In this document: positions 20,344-33,974 of the stretch, in pieces | Numbering within the stretch: the first letter of the stretch is position 1 | Layout: each line of letters begins with the position of its first letter | DNA from: Gordius sp. MW1 | Lineage: Eukaryota; Nematomorpha; Gordioida; Gordea; Gordiidae | DNA length: 64,000 bases | Direction of reading: 5' to 3' | NCBI GenBank assembly: GCA_964036665.1 | Contig: OZ038526.1 | Coordinates: 37,014,001-37,078,000, forward strand | Made by a program: the position numbers and the translations under genes | The notes under the pieces: generated by a model | Database searches by the model: none | The model's input: the letters and a program-made list of their open reading frames with translations, nothing else | What the model was told of the DNA's origin: nothing

Positions 20344-22142
20344 AAAAACTTTAAGACACTTATAAAAACCTAAAAACATAATAAATAAATCAAATTTTTT
20401 GATTTAATTTTTGACAAAATGCGCTGTAAAATTTCCGAATATGATTGTGAAAATTGCTATGAAAAAAAAATGTTTGAACATTTATTTCCCGTGAAAACAC
20501 CAGACCGCCCCCGGGAAGTAGATAACTAAGCGATTATTATAATGTTCCCCATTCTATATAATATTAATACTTTTATCATTTATCATATCTGTACAAAATT
20601 TTCTGCTAGAACCTATCACGGTTTGATAACTAAATTGCCTGCCAAGGCCAGCCACAACCTTTAATTGCCCAATTCACGAGTCCGAAGATTTTAAATTTCA
20701 AGAATTAATTTTGTCTTATTTTCAGAAAATTTTGATCTAATTCTAGAATTTTTATAAATAGAAAGGTGACAAAAAAATAATAAACTATATATGCTTTGTA
20801 AGACATATTTTTATACAAAACCATTAATTATTTACAAAAATCACGGTTTTTAAATGATAAATAGCATTTTAACTAATGCAGTAAATTATGTTATAAGGAA
20901 GAAATATACTGATTTTTTAGATTTAGTGATTATTTGTATTCTTACATAGAAATCCAAACGGTGAATAAAGTTCCGGAACTATTGGTCCTGAACGAGTTTT
21001 TAAGAATATTGTACAAAAAAAGATAAAAGCTACAATTAAAACAAATATACTAATTTTATTTTTATTCGGGCCTTTTTTATTTCAAAATTAGTTAATTAAT
21101 TGTTGTAATATATTATTGATGCAAAAAATTTCCCTTAATTACTATGGTAGACACTGAAATTTATCAATATTAAAAATGCATTTTAAATGAAATTATTGAA
21201 ACATAACAAAATCCATATTAGGTACTTATTAAAACTATATAGTGTGAATTTTTTTACTTCCCTGCTGGAAGTTTCCTATCGCTAATAATATTGAATAATA
21301 AATTAAAACTAAGTATAAGTCATCCATCAAAGGCGTAGCCAGGATCTCAAGGGGGGGGGGGTTTTAAAAAAACTTATTTCATAATACTATCAAAAAAATT
21401 TGACGGGCCCGCCAAGGAGATGGGGGTCTGGGGGCGGAGCCAGCATTTTTTCAGTATATATGATTAGTTTTTGGTAAAAAATGCATTAATAATATCTTAA
21501 GCGACGCAAATTGCAAATAGCTCCTTCCAATTTTTCTGTTTGCGCTAATTAGGGCCATTGTTTAAACTAAACACTTGCATTAGCCTTTTAGACTTAAATC
21601 TCCCACCAGAACCAATAATTGTCCTGCCCGGGACCGTTTAAATTAAATTATGAGCCCAAGTTCGCCCCGCTGCTAAAGTTTGGCTTGTATCAGCATCTTC
21701 CTCGTTTTCCCTACGCGCTTGTACCCATACACATGTTTAATTAAATTTTTTGTTAAAAATAAGTGTATAATTGTAATTACGTATAGCATGAAGAGTCATC
21801 ACAAGACTAGGAGAAATACCAAGTATAAGGCAAATTTTTTAATTGTATGGATCTTGATCTATTGCATTTCTGAATTAATAAAGGCAATAAAGGGTAAGAT
21901 TATCGCCCAAGAATTCTCGGAACTTAGTTGAGAAAAATATTGTTCCTCTAAGGCTATTACTACCTAAGTCCTCACGGCAAATCATTTTTTATGACGAGTT
22001 AAAATAGAAATGACAAATACCCGAAATATTAGTCATGTGTGTCTGTCTGCTAAAAATGCAATAGATCGTAGTTGTATAAATGGCTGAGGGGTCGGTATTT
22101 TGTTTAGGCTAAATATAATTCAGCATTGATTCACTATATAAT
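20344..22142. other. AT-rich intergenic DNA
   Basis: No coding exon or complete element recognised. A G-run with AAGGCGTAGCCAGG near 21331 looks like one end of another MITE. The frame at 21680-21931 has no family signature. Confidence 0.4.
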
Positions 22143-22296
22143 CATGACGTAGCCAGAGGGAGGCTAGGAGGGACGGCTTCCCCCCTCTAAAAAAATATTT
22201 AAAACATATCAAAATTATGGCTAAAATTTCAAAAATATATAATCTTGCCCCTCCCTAAATCATTATTGCCACTTCTAATTCCAAGCTACATCCATG
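22143..22296. mobile_element. CATGGGCG-family MITE, degenerate
   Basis: Ends CATGACGTAGCCAG and AGCTACATCCATG. Flanks TATATAAT and TATAAAAT differ at one position of eight. Confidence 0.7.
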
Positions 22297-22423
22297 TATA
22301 AAATTATAGTAAAAACCTAAGTTAAGCAGGGTTGGCTATTTAGGCTTAAAATTTTAATTTTAAAATGCAATATCAATTATTCATTTGGTCTAAATTCAAT
22401 ATTTAATTTAATCTTAGACATTA

Positions 22424-22781
22424 GCTGCCAATACAGCAAAGGGCGGCTTCCCCGTCATTTTACAATAAATAAAATATCGGGCAATTTTTGCAAAAAGGTG
22501 GCTTTCCTAACTCACAGGAACCCACAGGCTTAAACTTCACTGATGGTAAAAGACCAGACGACGTAACAATCATCCCATGGGTTCGTGACTTAAACGCTTG
22601 TTGGGACTTCACTACGGTGTATATATTGGCCAAATCTAACATCTCTCCCGACCTAATCTCTTCTACTAAGAGAAAGAGTGTGGAAAACTATAAATATCTC
22701 AACAATATCATTTTTGTCGCAGTAGTGGTCACGGCCCTCGGTAATTTAGGTCCCGAGGGCAGCCACTGCTTGAGAAAATAA
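22424..22781 (+). pseudogene. 5'-truncated, decayed copy of the R2-like retrotransposon
   Basis: Encodes the endonuclease end only. The frame from about 22488 reads GGFPNSQEPTGLNFTDGKRP, then DDVTIIPWVRDLNACWDF, and continues as ISPDLISSTKRK. RPDG has become RPDD, and the VD after the WDFT motif has become VY, so the nuclease would be dead. The stretch before (CQYSKGRLPRH) is in frame with the zinc-knuckle end of the intact copy. It stops at GSHCLRK before the true C-terminus. Confidence 0.85.
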
Positions 22782-22804
22782 ATATCAAAATCTATTACCC
22801 GTCA

Positions 22805-23165
22805 TTAAACACCAGGAAAGGAAAGCTATTACAAGCGACAGAGATGAGAATGATAAGTATGTATGCTCGACCATATGACGAATGACCTTCCCATGCCAAA
22901 AATGGGTATTCAACCTATGGCGGAATGGTTAAAAAATCGGCTAAGGTGGTATGATGGGCATATACTAAGAAGGGAGACAAATGATGTAAAGCCTGAAAAG
23001 TACTGGACAGCGAGGTACCGGGAAAGAGAGGAAGAGGACAATCTCGTGTCACGTGGGAAGGGCAAGTGGACAAAGTTATGAAAACTAAGAAGATTAATCA
23101 AGACATGGCACTTACCCGATCAAGATGGAAGAAACTTAGCAAAAAAAACCCTATGACTGTGGAAC
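22805..23165 (+). pseudogene. Fragment of a second LINE (C-terminal region)
   Basis: Frames read LDHMTNDLPMPKMGIQPMAE and NRLRWYDGHILRRETND, then KGKWTKL with a shift. The same protein end is better preserved at 46-47.6 kb and 54.1-54.6 kb (NRLRWYGHILRRD). It begins abruptly 24 bases after the R2-like remnant. Confidence 0.8.
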
Positions 23166-26100
23166 CAAATTACTTTATTATATGTAAATTATTATTAGTA
23201 AAATGTGGATACGCGTATATGTGAAAGAAAAATTAAATATCATTTGTACATAAATTTATAAGCCTCTGAAATTATAATTAACGTTAACATTTTTGCCATT
23301 TTTGATAAATATTAAGAGCATTTCTATGCATGCGGTTGCTTGCAGCGGCTAGAATTTTTTACCTAGAACTAGTTGAAAATGAAATTTTATTCATTTCATT
23401 TAATAACTTTTATCCTTACATAAAAAAGTCAAAACCATGCAAATGTAAAAATTATTTAAATAAATCATTTAAAACCATTTCACTGGAGGCTAAAAATTGT
23501 AAAAGGGGAGACTGTGACAGATAAATAACTTTGAAACCTGTAAAAAGTTTGTAATTATAAATTCAGTTAGGTAGTAATGTATGTCATGGTGGACCCTATT
23601 TTGCAAGAAACTTAGGCACTTGTGAATTAATAAAAATTTGAAAAATAGTCCGTTCGTTTTATACAAAATGGGATTTCTTTTATAATAACGATCTATAATA
23701 GTACCTATATTTATTGTCTTTACAAAATATTAGGTGCGTAGGTAGGGCTTAAAAGAGAGGGTTGGCTTTATTTGGAATATAAAAATTTTGCAATAAACAA
23801 TAGAAATGCCTTAAATGTTACTAATTAATTGTCATAACCAAGCCTCTAGAAAAAGGGTATGTGTAATTTGATTATAAAACCTTGGAATTATTGACGTTGT
23901 AGCCGTTAAATCTGGTTGAGAGGTGATTTATAGGCGATTGCTTGAGGATTGGTTCTTTTGTGGAAGCTATATCGGAATCCATGAATTCTTTGGAATTTCA
24001 ATAAAAATTTGGTATTCTAGCAGATATTTAAGTAAGGTTGATCCCTTTAATTAACTCTTCATGTGTAATATTTGCAAAAAATCCGCAAAAAGTCCTAGAT
24101 ATTACACGGGAATTTGTCGGAAACTTATTCAAATCGACGCAAAATTCCGAATTTCAGTTGTGGAAGCAATTCTATAATAGTAATAATTAATATTTTAGCA
24201 GAATATCGAGATTAAAATATATGTATAATGGGATTTTGAGACATTTTGGCAATGGCGTCTTTAGGTTGTCATGCTTATATAGCTATGGTGAAAGGGGACG
24301 GGTAGGGGGAAATGACAAAAAAACATTTATCTTCTCTCCCCATACTACACTAAGCTAAATAAGCTACGCTACTACACTCCACTCATACTATCCGCTTTTT
24401 ACTTTCTCCACAACATAACATATTATACGTTACACAGAGATCAGAAATTGTAGCGCGCGCCTGGTGTAGTGAAATAAAAAAATAATTTTTAAGCTCTCTG
24501 AAACATTTATAATTTACAAGGGGACAACGACAAATCTTTTTAGCGGTAGGTTTTGATTAATTTCCGATTTCCAACATTTTTCTCCTTACACTTTAATGAT
24601 ATTTCATTGAGACGTGCTGTCAAAAGGGCTTAAAACGCATAATTTTGAGTTGGCAAAAACGTGATATGCCAACTCTTAGATTTCCCTGCAAATGAGTATT
24701 GATTAATTGTTAATGAATCAAAAAAATGTAAGGTTTGATATCTTGCATCATATTGAAACGACGATCAGTGCCAATTGTACGCCCATTTTCCATCAAATAA
24801 AAATCACTTATCGATTACGCGCTCAATCACATTCCCAATAAATGATAAAAATTATTTTTAACCTGGCACATTTGATTTTATGGAATTCTTTCGGTGTATT
24901 ATGGACTTAAGCCCAGCTTTGTGATAAAAAAATCAGGAAAATAATAATATTGTTTTCCTTGGGGTGCGGGTGAATGAAATAATAATATAACAAACAACCA
25001 AAAAATAAACTTTATCAAATCAGGGCACAGTTTAAATTTCCCATGCCTCAAAAATTACATAATGCCGCCTACTAGCATTTAAATATAACATTCACTCTAA
25101 CTATATTATCAAATAAACCACAATCCATTGCTTAAATTTTATCATTTAGGGGAAATCTTGTTAATACTGTCACCCGAGGAGGGATTTTATAAAAAGTAAA
25201 TTTATCTAACTTTTTATTGATTTTTATAATTAAATTTAGATTAAACACCCCGACGATTGAACTAGAGAATCGAGCGAAATAAAAATAATAATATATTAAT
25301 GATGTATTATTTATAATTTGCAAATAAAAAAAATCTATAATAATATTTTTTAAATATTATAATAAAATTGTTCAAAAAAAGAGATGTCTTCTTGTGTAGA
25401 GTAAATTGCCACACATATTTCAATTTATGAGGTTACACAAAATAATAAATTGAACTACTTTTATATCATAAATCATTCAGGAATCAAAATGCATGTGCGG
25501 TCCTAGGTCTTGTTTAAAAATGATGTTTCCAACAAATTCCCCAACAATAATATGGTTCTAATGTTAAGTGCCAGAGTCAATTAAGTTTGTTTTTGCAAGA
25601 AGATTTTAGACATATGGTTCTTCGCTTGTTTTTAAATGATTAGGCAAAAGAAGTGGATTTTAAGTAGACCTTTTAAAATTTATCCTAATAATTCTTCATT
25701 AGGCTGTAATATTTTCATAAACTATAAAAAAATTCAGAATTTTGAATTTAAAATACTTTTATCCAGTGCTATCCTATAAAGCAACCTATATTTTAAATTT
25801 GAATGGGTTATGTATAATAGCTATATTGGATTAATTTCGCACTTACAAGGACATATCCAGGGACGGGTATAAATTTTTTAGGTAGATTAAGGGGGGGGGG
25901 GGAGGAAATTGCCATTTTTTATGTGCAAAATAATTACATTTCCAATAAGCAGGTTAATTGTGCGGATTAGTGTTAACGGCTGGTTTTGTTAGGTCAACCT
26001 TAGCTTTTTCTGGGCTTATTAGAAATTTAAAAAACCGACCAGAGTCGACCATTAGCCTTAGTTGAACCAAAGGTGGACTAAACAAAACCTAGCCGCTTTT

Positions 26101-26173
26101 AAAACACTAGTAGGAATTTTTTCGTAATGCGTTTTAAACAGCCATTTATTGAATAAGATAAAACGTACATGAT
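23166..26173. other. AT-rich intergenic DNA with one TAGTGTTG MITE
   Basis: A diverged MITE at about 25966-26109 runs from TAGTGTTAACGGCTGG to AGCCGCTTTTAAAACACTA. Its flanks GTGCGGAT and GTAGGAAT could be an 8-bp duplication with two mismatches. Otherwise nothing recognisable. Confidence 0.45.
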
Positions 26174-26463
26174 CATGGGCGTAGCCAGCCTCCCCCCCCC
26201 CCTAATTAAAAAAAAATTTAATGCAAAAACCCTTATAAATTAAAAAATTATGTTTTGCCCCCCCCCCCTAATTAGCCGGGGGGGGGGGGTCCGGCTGCCC
26301 TCACTGCCTAATTAGGGGAGTTGCTTTTTTTTGCTCTCAGGAAAATTTTTGGATAGTCAAGTTTTTTTATTGGTCGCAGGAAGGTTTTTGGATATTCAAG
26401 CTAAAAAATTTTGTTAAAAATAATCTGCCCCCCCCCCTAATTCAAAACCTGGCTACGCCAATG
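26174..26463. mobile_element. CATGGGCG-family MITE (290 bp) with perfect target duplication
   Basis: Ends CATGGGCGTAGCCAGCC and CCTGGCTACGCCAATG. Flanks TACATGAT at 26166-26173 and 26464-26471. The interior has duplicated G/C-run segments, so this may be a tandem or nested version of the usual 150-170 bp element. Confidence 0.88.
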
Positions 26464-27056
26464 TACATGATAGCAAATTGTGTAATTTTTGGCATGGTCA
26501 GGATTTGGATTAGGGGGGGGGGGTGCAAATTATTTGATGTTGATTTATAAAGAGGTAGTAATGTAATTTTTTGTTTAAATTTTTACCTTATTTCGTTAAA
26601 TTTATTTGAAGTTTAATTAGAGACTCCTTTCCTTGCCGCTCCGCACATAAGACTAATTGGTGTTAAAAATGTATAATTGTCGTTTTTAATCTTTTTGTTC
26701 GAATTTTAACGCTGAATTATTAAACACAGGCCATTGGATTGAATAGAAAATTACAAGTCAGATTTTTGGCCTAAAAATAATTTTTTAAATAAAATTTGGA
26801 TTAAAAATTGTTTTGGTTTCTAAGTAAAGCCAAAATAAACGCTTTTAAAAGCATCAAGTTATATTTTATATATTCTATTCCATCTGTATTGTGCGTGCCC
26901 TTTTAGTAAAATGATAATCGGATATTAGAAATTTAGTGTATATATAATACAACTACTTTCCAATTATACAACCTTTTCCCATCAACCATGCAACGAATAT
27001 CATTTTATATATATAGTTCCTGGCCTCAAATTCTATCTTTGATATTAAATTTGAAC

Positions 27057-27950
27057 TAGAGATCTGTAACGGGCCGTTTTAGAAGGTCGGCCCGCCCGTA
27101 CCCGTTTTCAAAACTTCAAGGCCCGTCCTAGCCCGCCCGTAATATTTTTTCTACACTACAGGCCCCTCCGAGCCCGCCCGTACATAATTTTATTTTATTT
27201 TTTGACATATTTATAAAAAAACATCAATTATTATCATGTAAAATTAATAAATCATCAATTATTTCGCAGTTAATACAAAAATTTTTAATATAGTACTAAC
27301 AGTAAATTACTATAAAAATTACATGAGAATATTCCACTTTCAACACTTTACTTTTATTTGATTAATTTAAGTTAATACACCTAAGAATTTTTCATTATTA
27401 CCATTGAATTAAAATACTTTATAAAAATACAGGAGAATATTCAACTTTCAATAAGTAGTTTACAGTTTTGATTAATTTATATTAGTTAATACACCTAAGT
27501 TTTAGATTAGAACAAAAATATTTATTAAATTATATAGCCTTAATTATAATTATACTAGTAAAATTTGTGATAAATTAAACACAAAAATGTTGGTGCATTG
27601 TAAATAGGTAATTGAACTAAATATATAGGAAGCTATAATCTTGAATTATGTAAACAAAAATCTATAATAGAATAAAAATGTTTTAAAGTAAAATTTAGCG
27701 CTTTAAAAAGTAATAAATGCTACAGGATATACAAATTAGATGTTACAAAATTAAGCAATTAATAAATAATCTCTGGCCCGTTCAAGCCCGTTTATAAAAG
27801 GTCAGGCCCGTTCAAGCCCGTACCATTAGTTGTTAAGCCCGTCCGGGCCCGGCCCGTTAAAATTTCTATGATACAAAGCCCGTCCGTACCCGCCCGCGGG
27901 CCGGGCTTTTAGGCCCGTCCGCGAGCCGGGCCTTCCCGTGCAGATCTCTA
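27057..27950. mobile_element. Complete 894-bp hAT-like non-autonomous element
   Basis: Ends TAGAGATCTG and CAGATCTCTA are perfect inverted repeats. Flanks ATTTGAAC at 27049-27056 and 27951-27958 are an exact 8-bp target duplication. The two ends carry GC-rich CCCGCCCGTACCCG/GGGCCGGGC blocks around an AT-rich core with no transposase. Partial relatives occur at 14.2, 15.4 and 45.65 kb. Confidence 0.9.
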
Positions 27951-27958
27951 ATTTGAAC

Positions 27959-28736
27959 CATTATTAGAGTTATTAGAGCATAGAAAAATTGACTCCCAGA
28001 AATGCCTAACGCACAATCTCATTATATTTGTTAATTGCTTTTTATTAAATCTAACTTCAATTTATAATCGTAAATGTGATATAAAAATTGGCTTTTTTAA
28101 ATTTAAGCGATTACTAGTGAATACCTATAATAAATTTTAGAATTCAAAATTATATTTAGATTATATCTATTTTTATGCACATCATAAATTAAATGCAACC
28201 AGAGAATTTTATTTTTTACAGTTTATAATACTGCTATAGACAAAAGGGATTTTAGGACACTGGGAAGATGGCACTTAGGAGGAGTGTAATATAGAGCTGG
28301 CACACATGGTCGGTCACCTTGAAAGATTTGGTATAAATTCAAGGTCTTCCATCTTCTGCTATTCCCATTACATTGCTCTCCTCAATTAAGAACCTTTTAG
28401 CCACAGACATATAATTATTTCCACCCTTGTTTATTTGCTCCGAAACAAGGCTCTTATCTAAATTACCTCTGCAATCAAAACCAAATCTTACTCAATTACA
28501 CCAAATTAATTATTTATCGCCACAATTTTTGATCACTATACACGTCGTCTCTCTAACTTTTTCAGTTAAACATATTAATTCACTAATTTGAAATTTTAAA
28601 ACTTTCAAATAATTTTCAGTTATCCCTAATAATAATTATAGTTATCACCAATACATCTACGTATTTTTTGGTTTAAAAAATTTCTTTCTTAAGCTATATT
28701 CTTACTTTTAAGATTCATTTTAAGTGTGTCCAGGTT
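27959..28736. other. AT-rich intergenic DNA
   Basis: No gene or element recognised. The slightly richer stretch at 28245-28400 has no open frame of note. Confidence 0.4.
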
Positions 28737-28904
28737 CATGGGCGTAGCCAGGGGGGCAGGCTGGGCGGCTGCCCTCCCCCCCTAAATTACGAAAAAAAAT
28801 TTCAATGCAAAAACGTTAAAAAATTTTATGTTTTGCCCCCCTCTAATTGAGCTTTTACACGTTTTGCCCCCCCCCCCCTAATCCAAAACCTGGCTACGCC
28901 CATG
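28737..28904. mobile_element. CATGGGCG-family MITE with target duplication
   Basis: Ends CATGGGCGTAGCCAGG and CCTGGCTACGCCCATG. Flanks TCCAGGTT and TCCAGATT (one mismatch in eight). Confidence 0.87.
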
Positions 28905-31840
28905 TCCAGATTATAATTAAAAAATCATCAGGAAATATTTAATGTGAGCTTAAAAAATGAAAAAGATTTTTAAATGTTGAATTTCCCAACAACAAAAGCA
29001 ACATTGGAATAATATTTAGGTAATGTGTCCATTAGTCTTTGTGGAAGTTTTAAAAATGGATTAACATTTTTAAAATTAATTAAACTTAATCTTTTTCAAC
29101 CGAAAAAGGTCGTTTTCAACCGAAAAAGGTTGGTGATATAAAAAGGAGTCCACTTTTAAACTACGTGCTGCTGCTGCTGCTGTGTGTATAAAAAAGCAAT
29201 AATTTAATGTCTGAAAAAAGCTTTTATGTTATCCGATTACTATAATAATATCCAATCTCTTATATATGGAAAATTTAGGTGACCAAAAATGTGACTTTTG
29301 CTCCGACTAAGCCAGAAGGGCTCATTAATATAAATTGAAAATACTGTATAATGAAAGCGAAAGGAAATAGAAATTTGGACAGTACATAAATTGAATTACG
29401 AAGCTATACTACCTAGTGGTTATTTTATAAAGTTATAATGATAAAAGTCATAATTTTTAACCTAGATTGAATTAAAACACAAACCCGGTTGTTTAGACTC
29501 CAATTTTAATATAAATTATCTTTCAAAATTAATTTTGAGATAGGCCGGTCAATATTTTATTGAACCATGACAAACCAACTAGCTGTAATAAGATTCAACT
29601 ACCTTCACCCTTTAACCAATTATTTTACACTTTTAATATTAATTTTTCTTGCTAATTTACACTATCTAATTGCAAATTAGGTACAAACTAAAATACGTCT
29701 TATAATGTTTTCAGAAGAAAGTCCCTTTGGCGATCCATAAAATTTATTAGCTCCTTAAATATATCTATATAAAATAATTTAATAATTAATATTTTTAAAG
29801 TAATTTGGTTTTATATTAATTATATATTAATCTCACGTTCGCTTAAATTATTTAAAGCTCCATAAATTGTTTTTGTGGTCACTCCCCTCCCCTCCACTTC
29901 ATCAATATTTAATGTCACCCTTGGGATTTTCAAACTACTGCAACCCTACCTGTGTCTGACTGGGTTAGCCAATTTCCTAATTTTGAAATACCCTAACACA
30001 AGGTAAATGCTTGGGGAAGGGAAACCTTAAATAATGCATTAAATAGCTCTAAAAGGGGGTTATTTACCTCCCGTTCATTGTATAAATAGCTATGAAGTGG
30101 TCACTTTTTGGACAAAACAAGGGCGCTTGGCATCATCAAACATTTATAAAGCACACACGCTTTTTGACTAAGAGACTGGACTGGAGTAACATCAAAGCTT
30201 AAAATGATGTGACTATGATACATACCAAATTCTTTCAGGCATCGCAAATACCGTGCCGCATTGAATGTTTGGGTTAATAATTGCCCAACCGTAGCTCGAT
30301 ATTTTTTTGAAAACAACGCAGTGAGAAAATAATTTTAGGGCTTAAAATTATAAGACCTTTACGTAGCCAAAGGGGGGGGGCAGAGAAGGGCGGCTGCCCC
30401 CCTCTAAATCCAAAAATTTGTTTGAATTTATTAAATTATGGCTAAAATTTGAAACGATGATCATTTTGGCCCTCCTTTAATCATTATTGTCCCCCTTTAA
30501 CGCCAATGCTGGCTACACCCATTTTACCAAACATTAACTCCTATAAGCAAGCAAGCTTTATAATATTCGTTTAAATCGAACGAAAAATATCAGGAGTCCC
30601 TAAAGTTGACTTTTTTTTATCAACTTTTGGGGATGCTTGGCATATCATTTATTACTGACTAAACCTTATGTTCAAGCAGCACTATTTGTCACTTAATTTT
30701 GTAAAATAATAATATAAATGATTGTAAATAATTTTACTGCAAACCCATTCAAATGAATAGTATAACTTTGTTTTATCACGGGCCCGATCTTAACTTCGGC
30801 GCTTACTGTTAACATTTTATTTAAAAAGTTTTAACTGTAAGATTTATATTGCTCCTTAATTTTAAAACTTCTACAAAATTGAAATTACAATTTTTGAAAA
30901 GACCAAGTGATTTAATTTTTAGATTAAAAAAAATGTTTAAAGTTGTGCTCAATCGCCAAACAAAAGACTTACATAAAACGTTTTAAATTTATTTTTTGTA
31001 GTTATATAGGTAAGGTGACCTCGATAATTTTTGTAAAATATTTTAGATCGAGTTGGTTATATGTTAAATAAAACATAAAAACTTAAATTCTTATACATGA
31101 TAATCTGGATTATTTTTAATAGGCAAACATTAAATTAAATATGTTAACTGATTAAAAAAGTTGGCCAAAAACGTAGGCTTTTAAATTACCATAAAATTGT
31201 AAAATTAAATCAATGAAAAGGTAGCTTAAATGAAATAAAGAAATTTGGCAATCTAAGGACTGCATAAATTTAGTATTTTAAATTACTTGGTAATTATTTA
31301 AGGAATCAGTGAGTCGCCGTGCAAGATTAATAATAATGTCCGATCGATAAATGAGATTTTAAATATTTTATTTATATACCCAAAATGATCAAATACAGGA
31401 ATTATTGGATGTAACAAGGGATAAGTGAATTAAATAAATATTTGCTTGGGTGGGTAGTCAATAAGATTTAAAATGTATCTAACTAATCGTATACTTTTTG
31501 CGACTTTTTAGTTAATGTTAAATTTATAGTATCGTGTGTGACAGTTATGGACATGTTTTTAATTTCCTGGATAGCGTAATAAAATCTATGGTATGGGTAA
31601 GAGGCAAAAGCTAATATCATTAAAATTATGGTTAAAAGGGAGGCCGAGCTTGGGCTGTTTATTTAAAAACGAGTTAGAGGGTAGGCGGCAGAAATGTAAA
31701 TAAATAAATACATGATTTGTACTCTCTTCAAATAATGCCTGGAAATTAAATAAATTAAAAAGTTTTTGAATTAAAGATTTTAAATAGTGTGTGAAACGCT
31801 TTATTAGTTATTATTATTGATACCAATACAAAAAGAAAAA
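28905..31840. other. AT-rich intergenic DNA
   Basis: Contains a short direct repeat TTCAACCGAAAAAGGT (29094-29130), a small CTG run at 29168 and a decayed CATGGGCG-type MITE at about 30360-30523. The frame at 30101-30316 (minus) is not recognised and may be chance. Confidence 0.4.
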
Positions 31841-33085
31841 CTCGGGCCTTCGCCCCTCGTGGGAAGGGGGAGGGGAGAAGGGAAGGGAAGGGGGGAAGGG
31901 AAGGGGGGACGACTCATCTATACTTCGTATAAATGTATCATATTTGCTATGCAATTTATGGGCGAGAAAGGTGGGAAGGGGCGAGAATGCTTATAGGGGG
32001 GTATTCAATGCCTAATGATTAATTAATTATTAATTTTTATGCAAATTTTCCATTTATGGGCAAAATTTAATATAGGCAAAATGTAATATAGGCAAGGGTT
32101 AGGGTTAGATTTAGTGTTTGCATCTAGTTGCGTATTACATTAGTTTTTATGGCCTTTAGTGATTATGGGTCTAACAAACATTATATTATAAAACAATGTT
32201 AAGAATTTGCAGAATTGGGAGAAATTTTTTGTTGAATTTGAACAATTTTTAATTAAAAAATCAAAAATTTGGCGAATGGTCATTTTTTCTCCATTGGTCA
32301 GTACCAACAGATACTCTATAAGTCAATGATAGCCAAAAAAACGGAAAAAAAATTTGATGCTCACTTTGGCCAATGGTCATTTTTTTCCATTGGTCAGCAG
32401 CCAGCACACGGTAAAAATGGATATAAATTCATAAGAGTAAAAAAAAAACGAAAAAAAAATTTTCAAATCACATTTTGGCCAATGGTCATTTTTCCATTGG
32501 TCACCAGCCAGGACACGGTACAAGTGGATATAAATTCATAAGAGTAGAAAAAAACGAAAAAATAAACTTGGATTCACATTTTGGCCAATGGTCATTTTTT
32601 TTCATTGGTCAGCACCCAACGGACGGCCAAAAAGTCATAATAGCAGTGGTAGTAACAGGAACAATCATAATAGTCAAAAAAAAACCGGGATTCGAACCCA
32701 AAAACTAGTTAAATTAACAAAAATTAAAAGTAAACAAAATAAGACATTCGGTGCACACTCGGTGCGTGACCGAACAGCGTGACAAAACAAATTGGAAAGT
32801 GAGCCCATAAATTGCATAGCAATTAAAAATTAATAAAATGAAACAATAATAGAACAAGCGGACGACCAAAAAGTCATATTATCAATGGGGCACCTCTTAT
32901 GCATTAATTTAAAAAATAACACAGCGAGGGAGATAGAGATGAGGGGTGGGGCACCTCTTTCTTATGCATTAATTTAAAAAATCGATAACCTAATATACCC
33001 AATGCAAACTAATAACAAACAGCGTGACAAACAGCGGGACAAACAAAAGCAAAAGCGAGCCCATAAATTGCATAGCAATTAATTA
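31841..33085. mobile_element. Composite CCAAT-hairpin repeat element, copy A
   Basis: Starts at CTCGGGCCTTCG(C/G)CCCTCG, a small GC hairpin, then a purine-rich GGGAAGGGGG block, then TTTGCTATGCAATTTATGGG (31945-31966), which is the inverse of the terminal module. The centre is a tandem array. The right side ends in GAGCCCATAAATTGCATAG at about 32800 and again at 33056. No transposase is present. The layout (inverted subterminal module, central tandem array, terminal hairpin) resembles Helentron-associated (DINE-1/HINE-like) elements, but the assignment is inference. Confidence 0.6.
32262..32650 (+). repeat. Tandem array of CCAAT/ATTGG hairpin units
   Basis: Units of about 106-109 bases start at 32270, 32368, 32477 and 32583. 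Each has GGCCAATGGTCATTTTTT followed by CCATTGGTCAG, so CCAATGG and CCATTGG form a 7-bp hairpin, and a spacer such as CAGCGGACGGCCAAAAAGTC. Short open frames here are by-products of the repeat period. Confidence 0.8.
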
Positions 33086-33974
33086 TGGTTGTGTTAAGAG
33101 TAGAACTCTTAAGTTGTGTATAATTTAAGCATTGATATTTAATATTAATCTTTTACACATTTTAAAAAAATTTTAATATTCCCATTTTATTGTATCAATT
33201 ACATATTGTTTTTTTAAAAGTTATTTGTTAAACAAAGCTTGAAATAACATATTAAGGCCAAATTTTATTTACAAATTTTGCATAGGACATTATTGAATTT
33301 TTATATCATATCTATCAAGCAAAAAGAAACAACAATTTGGCAAATTTTAAACCATCTGATAAAATATACCTTTAGGAGGCCAAAAATGGTTTTGGGAGCT
33401 TGATTTTATTTATCTTCATTAGGGGATGGTTCAATAAATTTAAATTTAATTATCTAATCGATATGGGCGCACACATATATCATATATTTTCATTATACTA
33501 ACTTTAATTAAATAATTTATGAGAAAAATATTGATTTTGCATTATTTATGCCTTCTCCAACTTTGTAATACAATTTCGATTAATGCAAAAGCCCCTAACG
33601 GTTAATTATTTTCTGTAGTATACTATTAAATTACTGCGTGAGTTAGCGAGACTGACCATACGACTAGAGTTTTATTGAATGAGCATTAGAATAAGAGTGG
33701 AACGCGTAAAAAATGGAAAACCTCTGGACACAATAATCATACACTATACATATAAAGGTTTTTTAGGCGTCTCAGCCGTTGATGCATCGTAGGATGAAGC
33801 ATAATTAAGGTCGGTCGCGTCACAATATGCTCCAGACTAAGTTCCATATGTTCCAGATTCTGATCCATAAGTTCCTTCAGTTCCGTAGGTGCCCTCAGTC
33901 TCATAAGCTCCGCATTCTGTACCGTAAGTGTCTTCAGTTCCATATGTTCCTGATTCAGTTCCGTATGTTCTTTC

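Noticed and set aside
22424-23165. One chimeric gene joining nuclease and RWYGHILRR parts
   Set aside because: The two halves belong to two different LINE families and both are broken; simple neighbouring insertions explain it.
30101-30316. 71-codon minus-strand ORF as a gene
   Set aside because: No recognisable motif, splice context or repeat relationship.
32269-32782. ORFs with repeated GHFFSIGQ motifs
   Set aside because: The repeats follow the tandem CCAAT units in several frames, and frames change between copies, so no coding constraint is visible.
33737-33943. MELKTLTVQNAELMRLRAPTE frame as coiled-coil gene
   Set aside because: It is the off-frame reading of the Tyr/Gly repeat segment.
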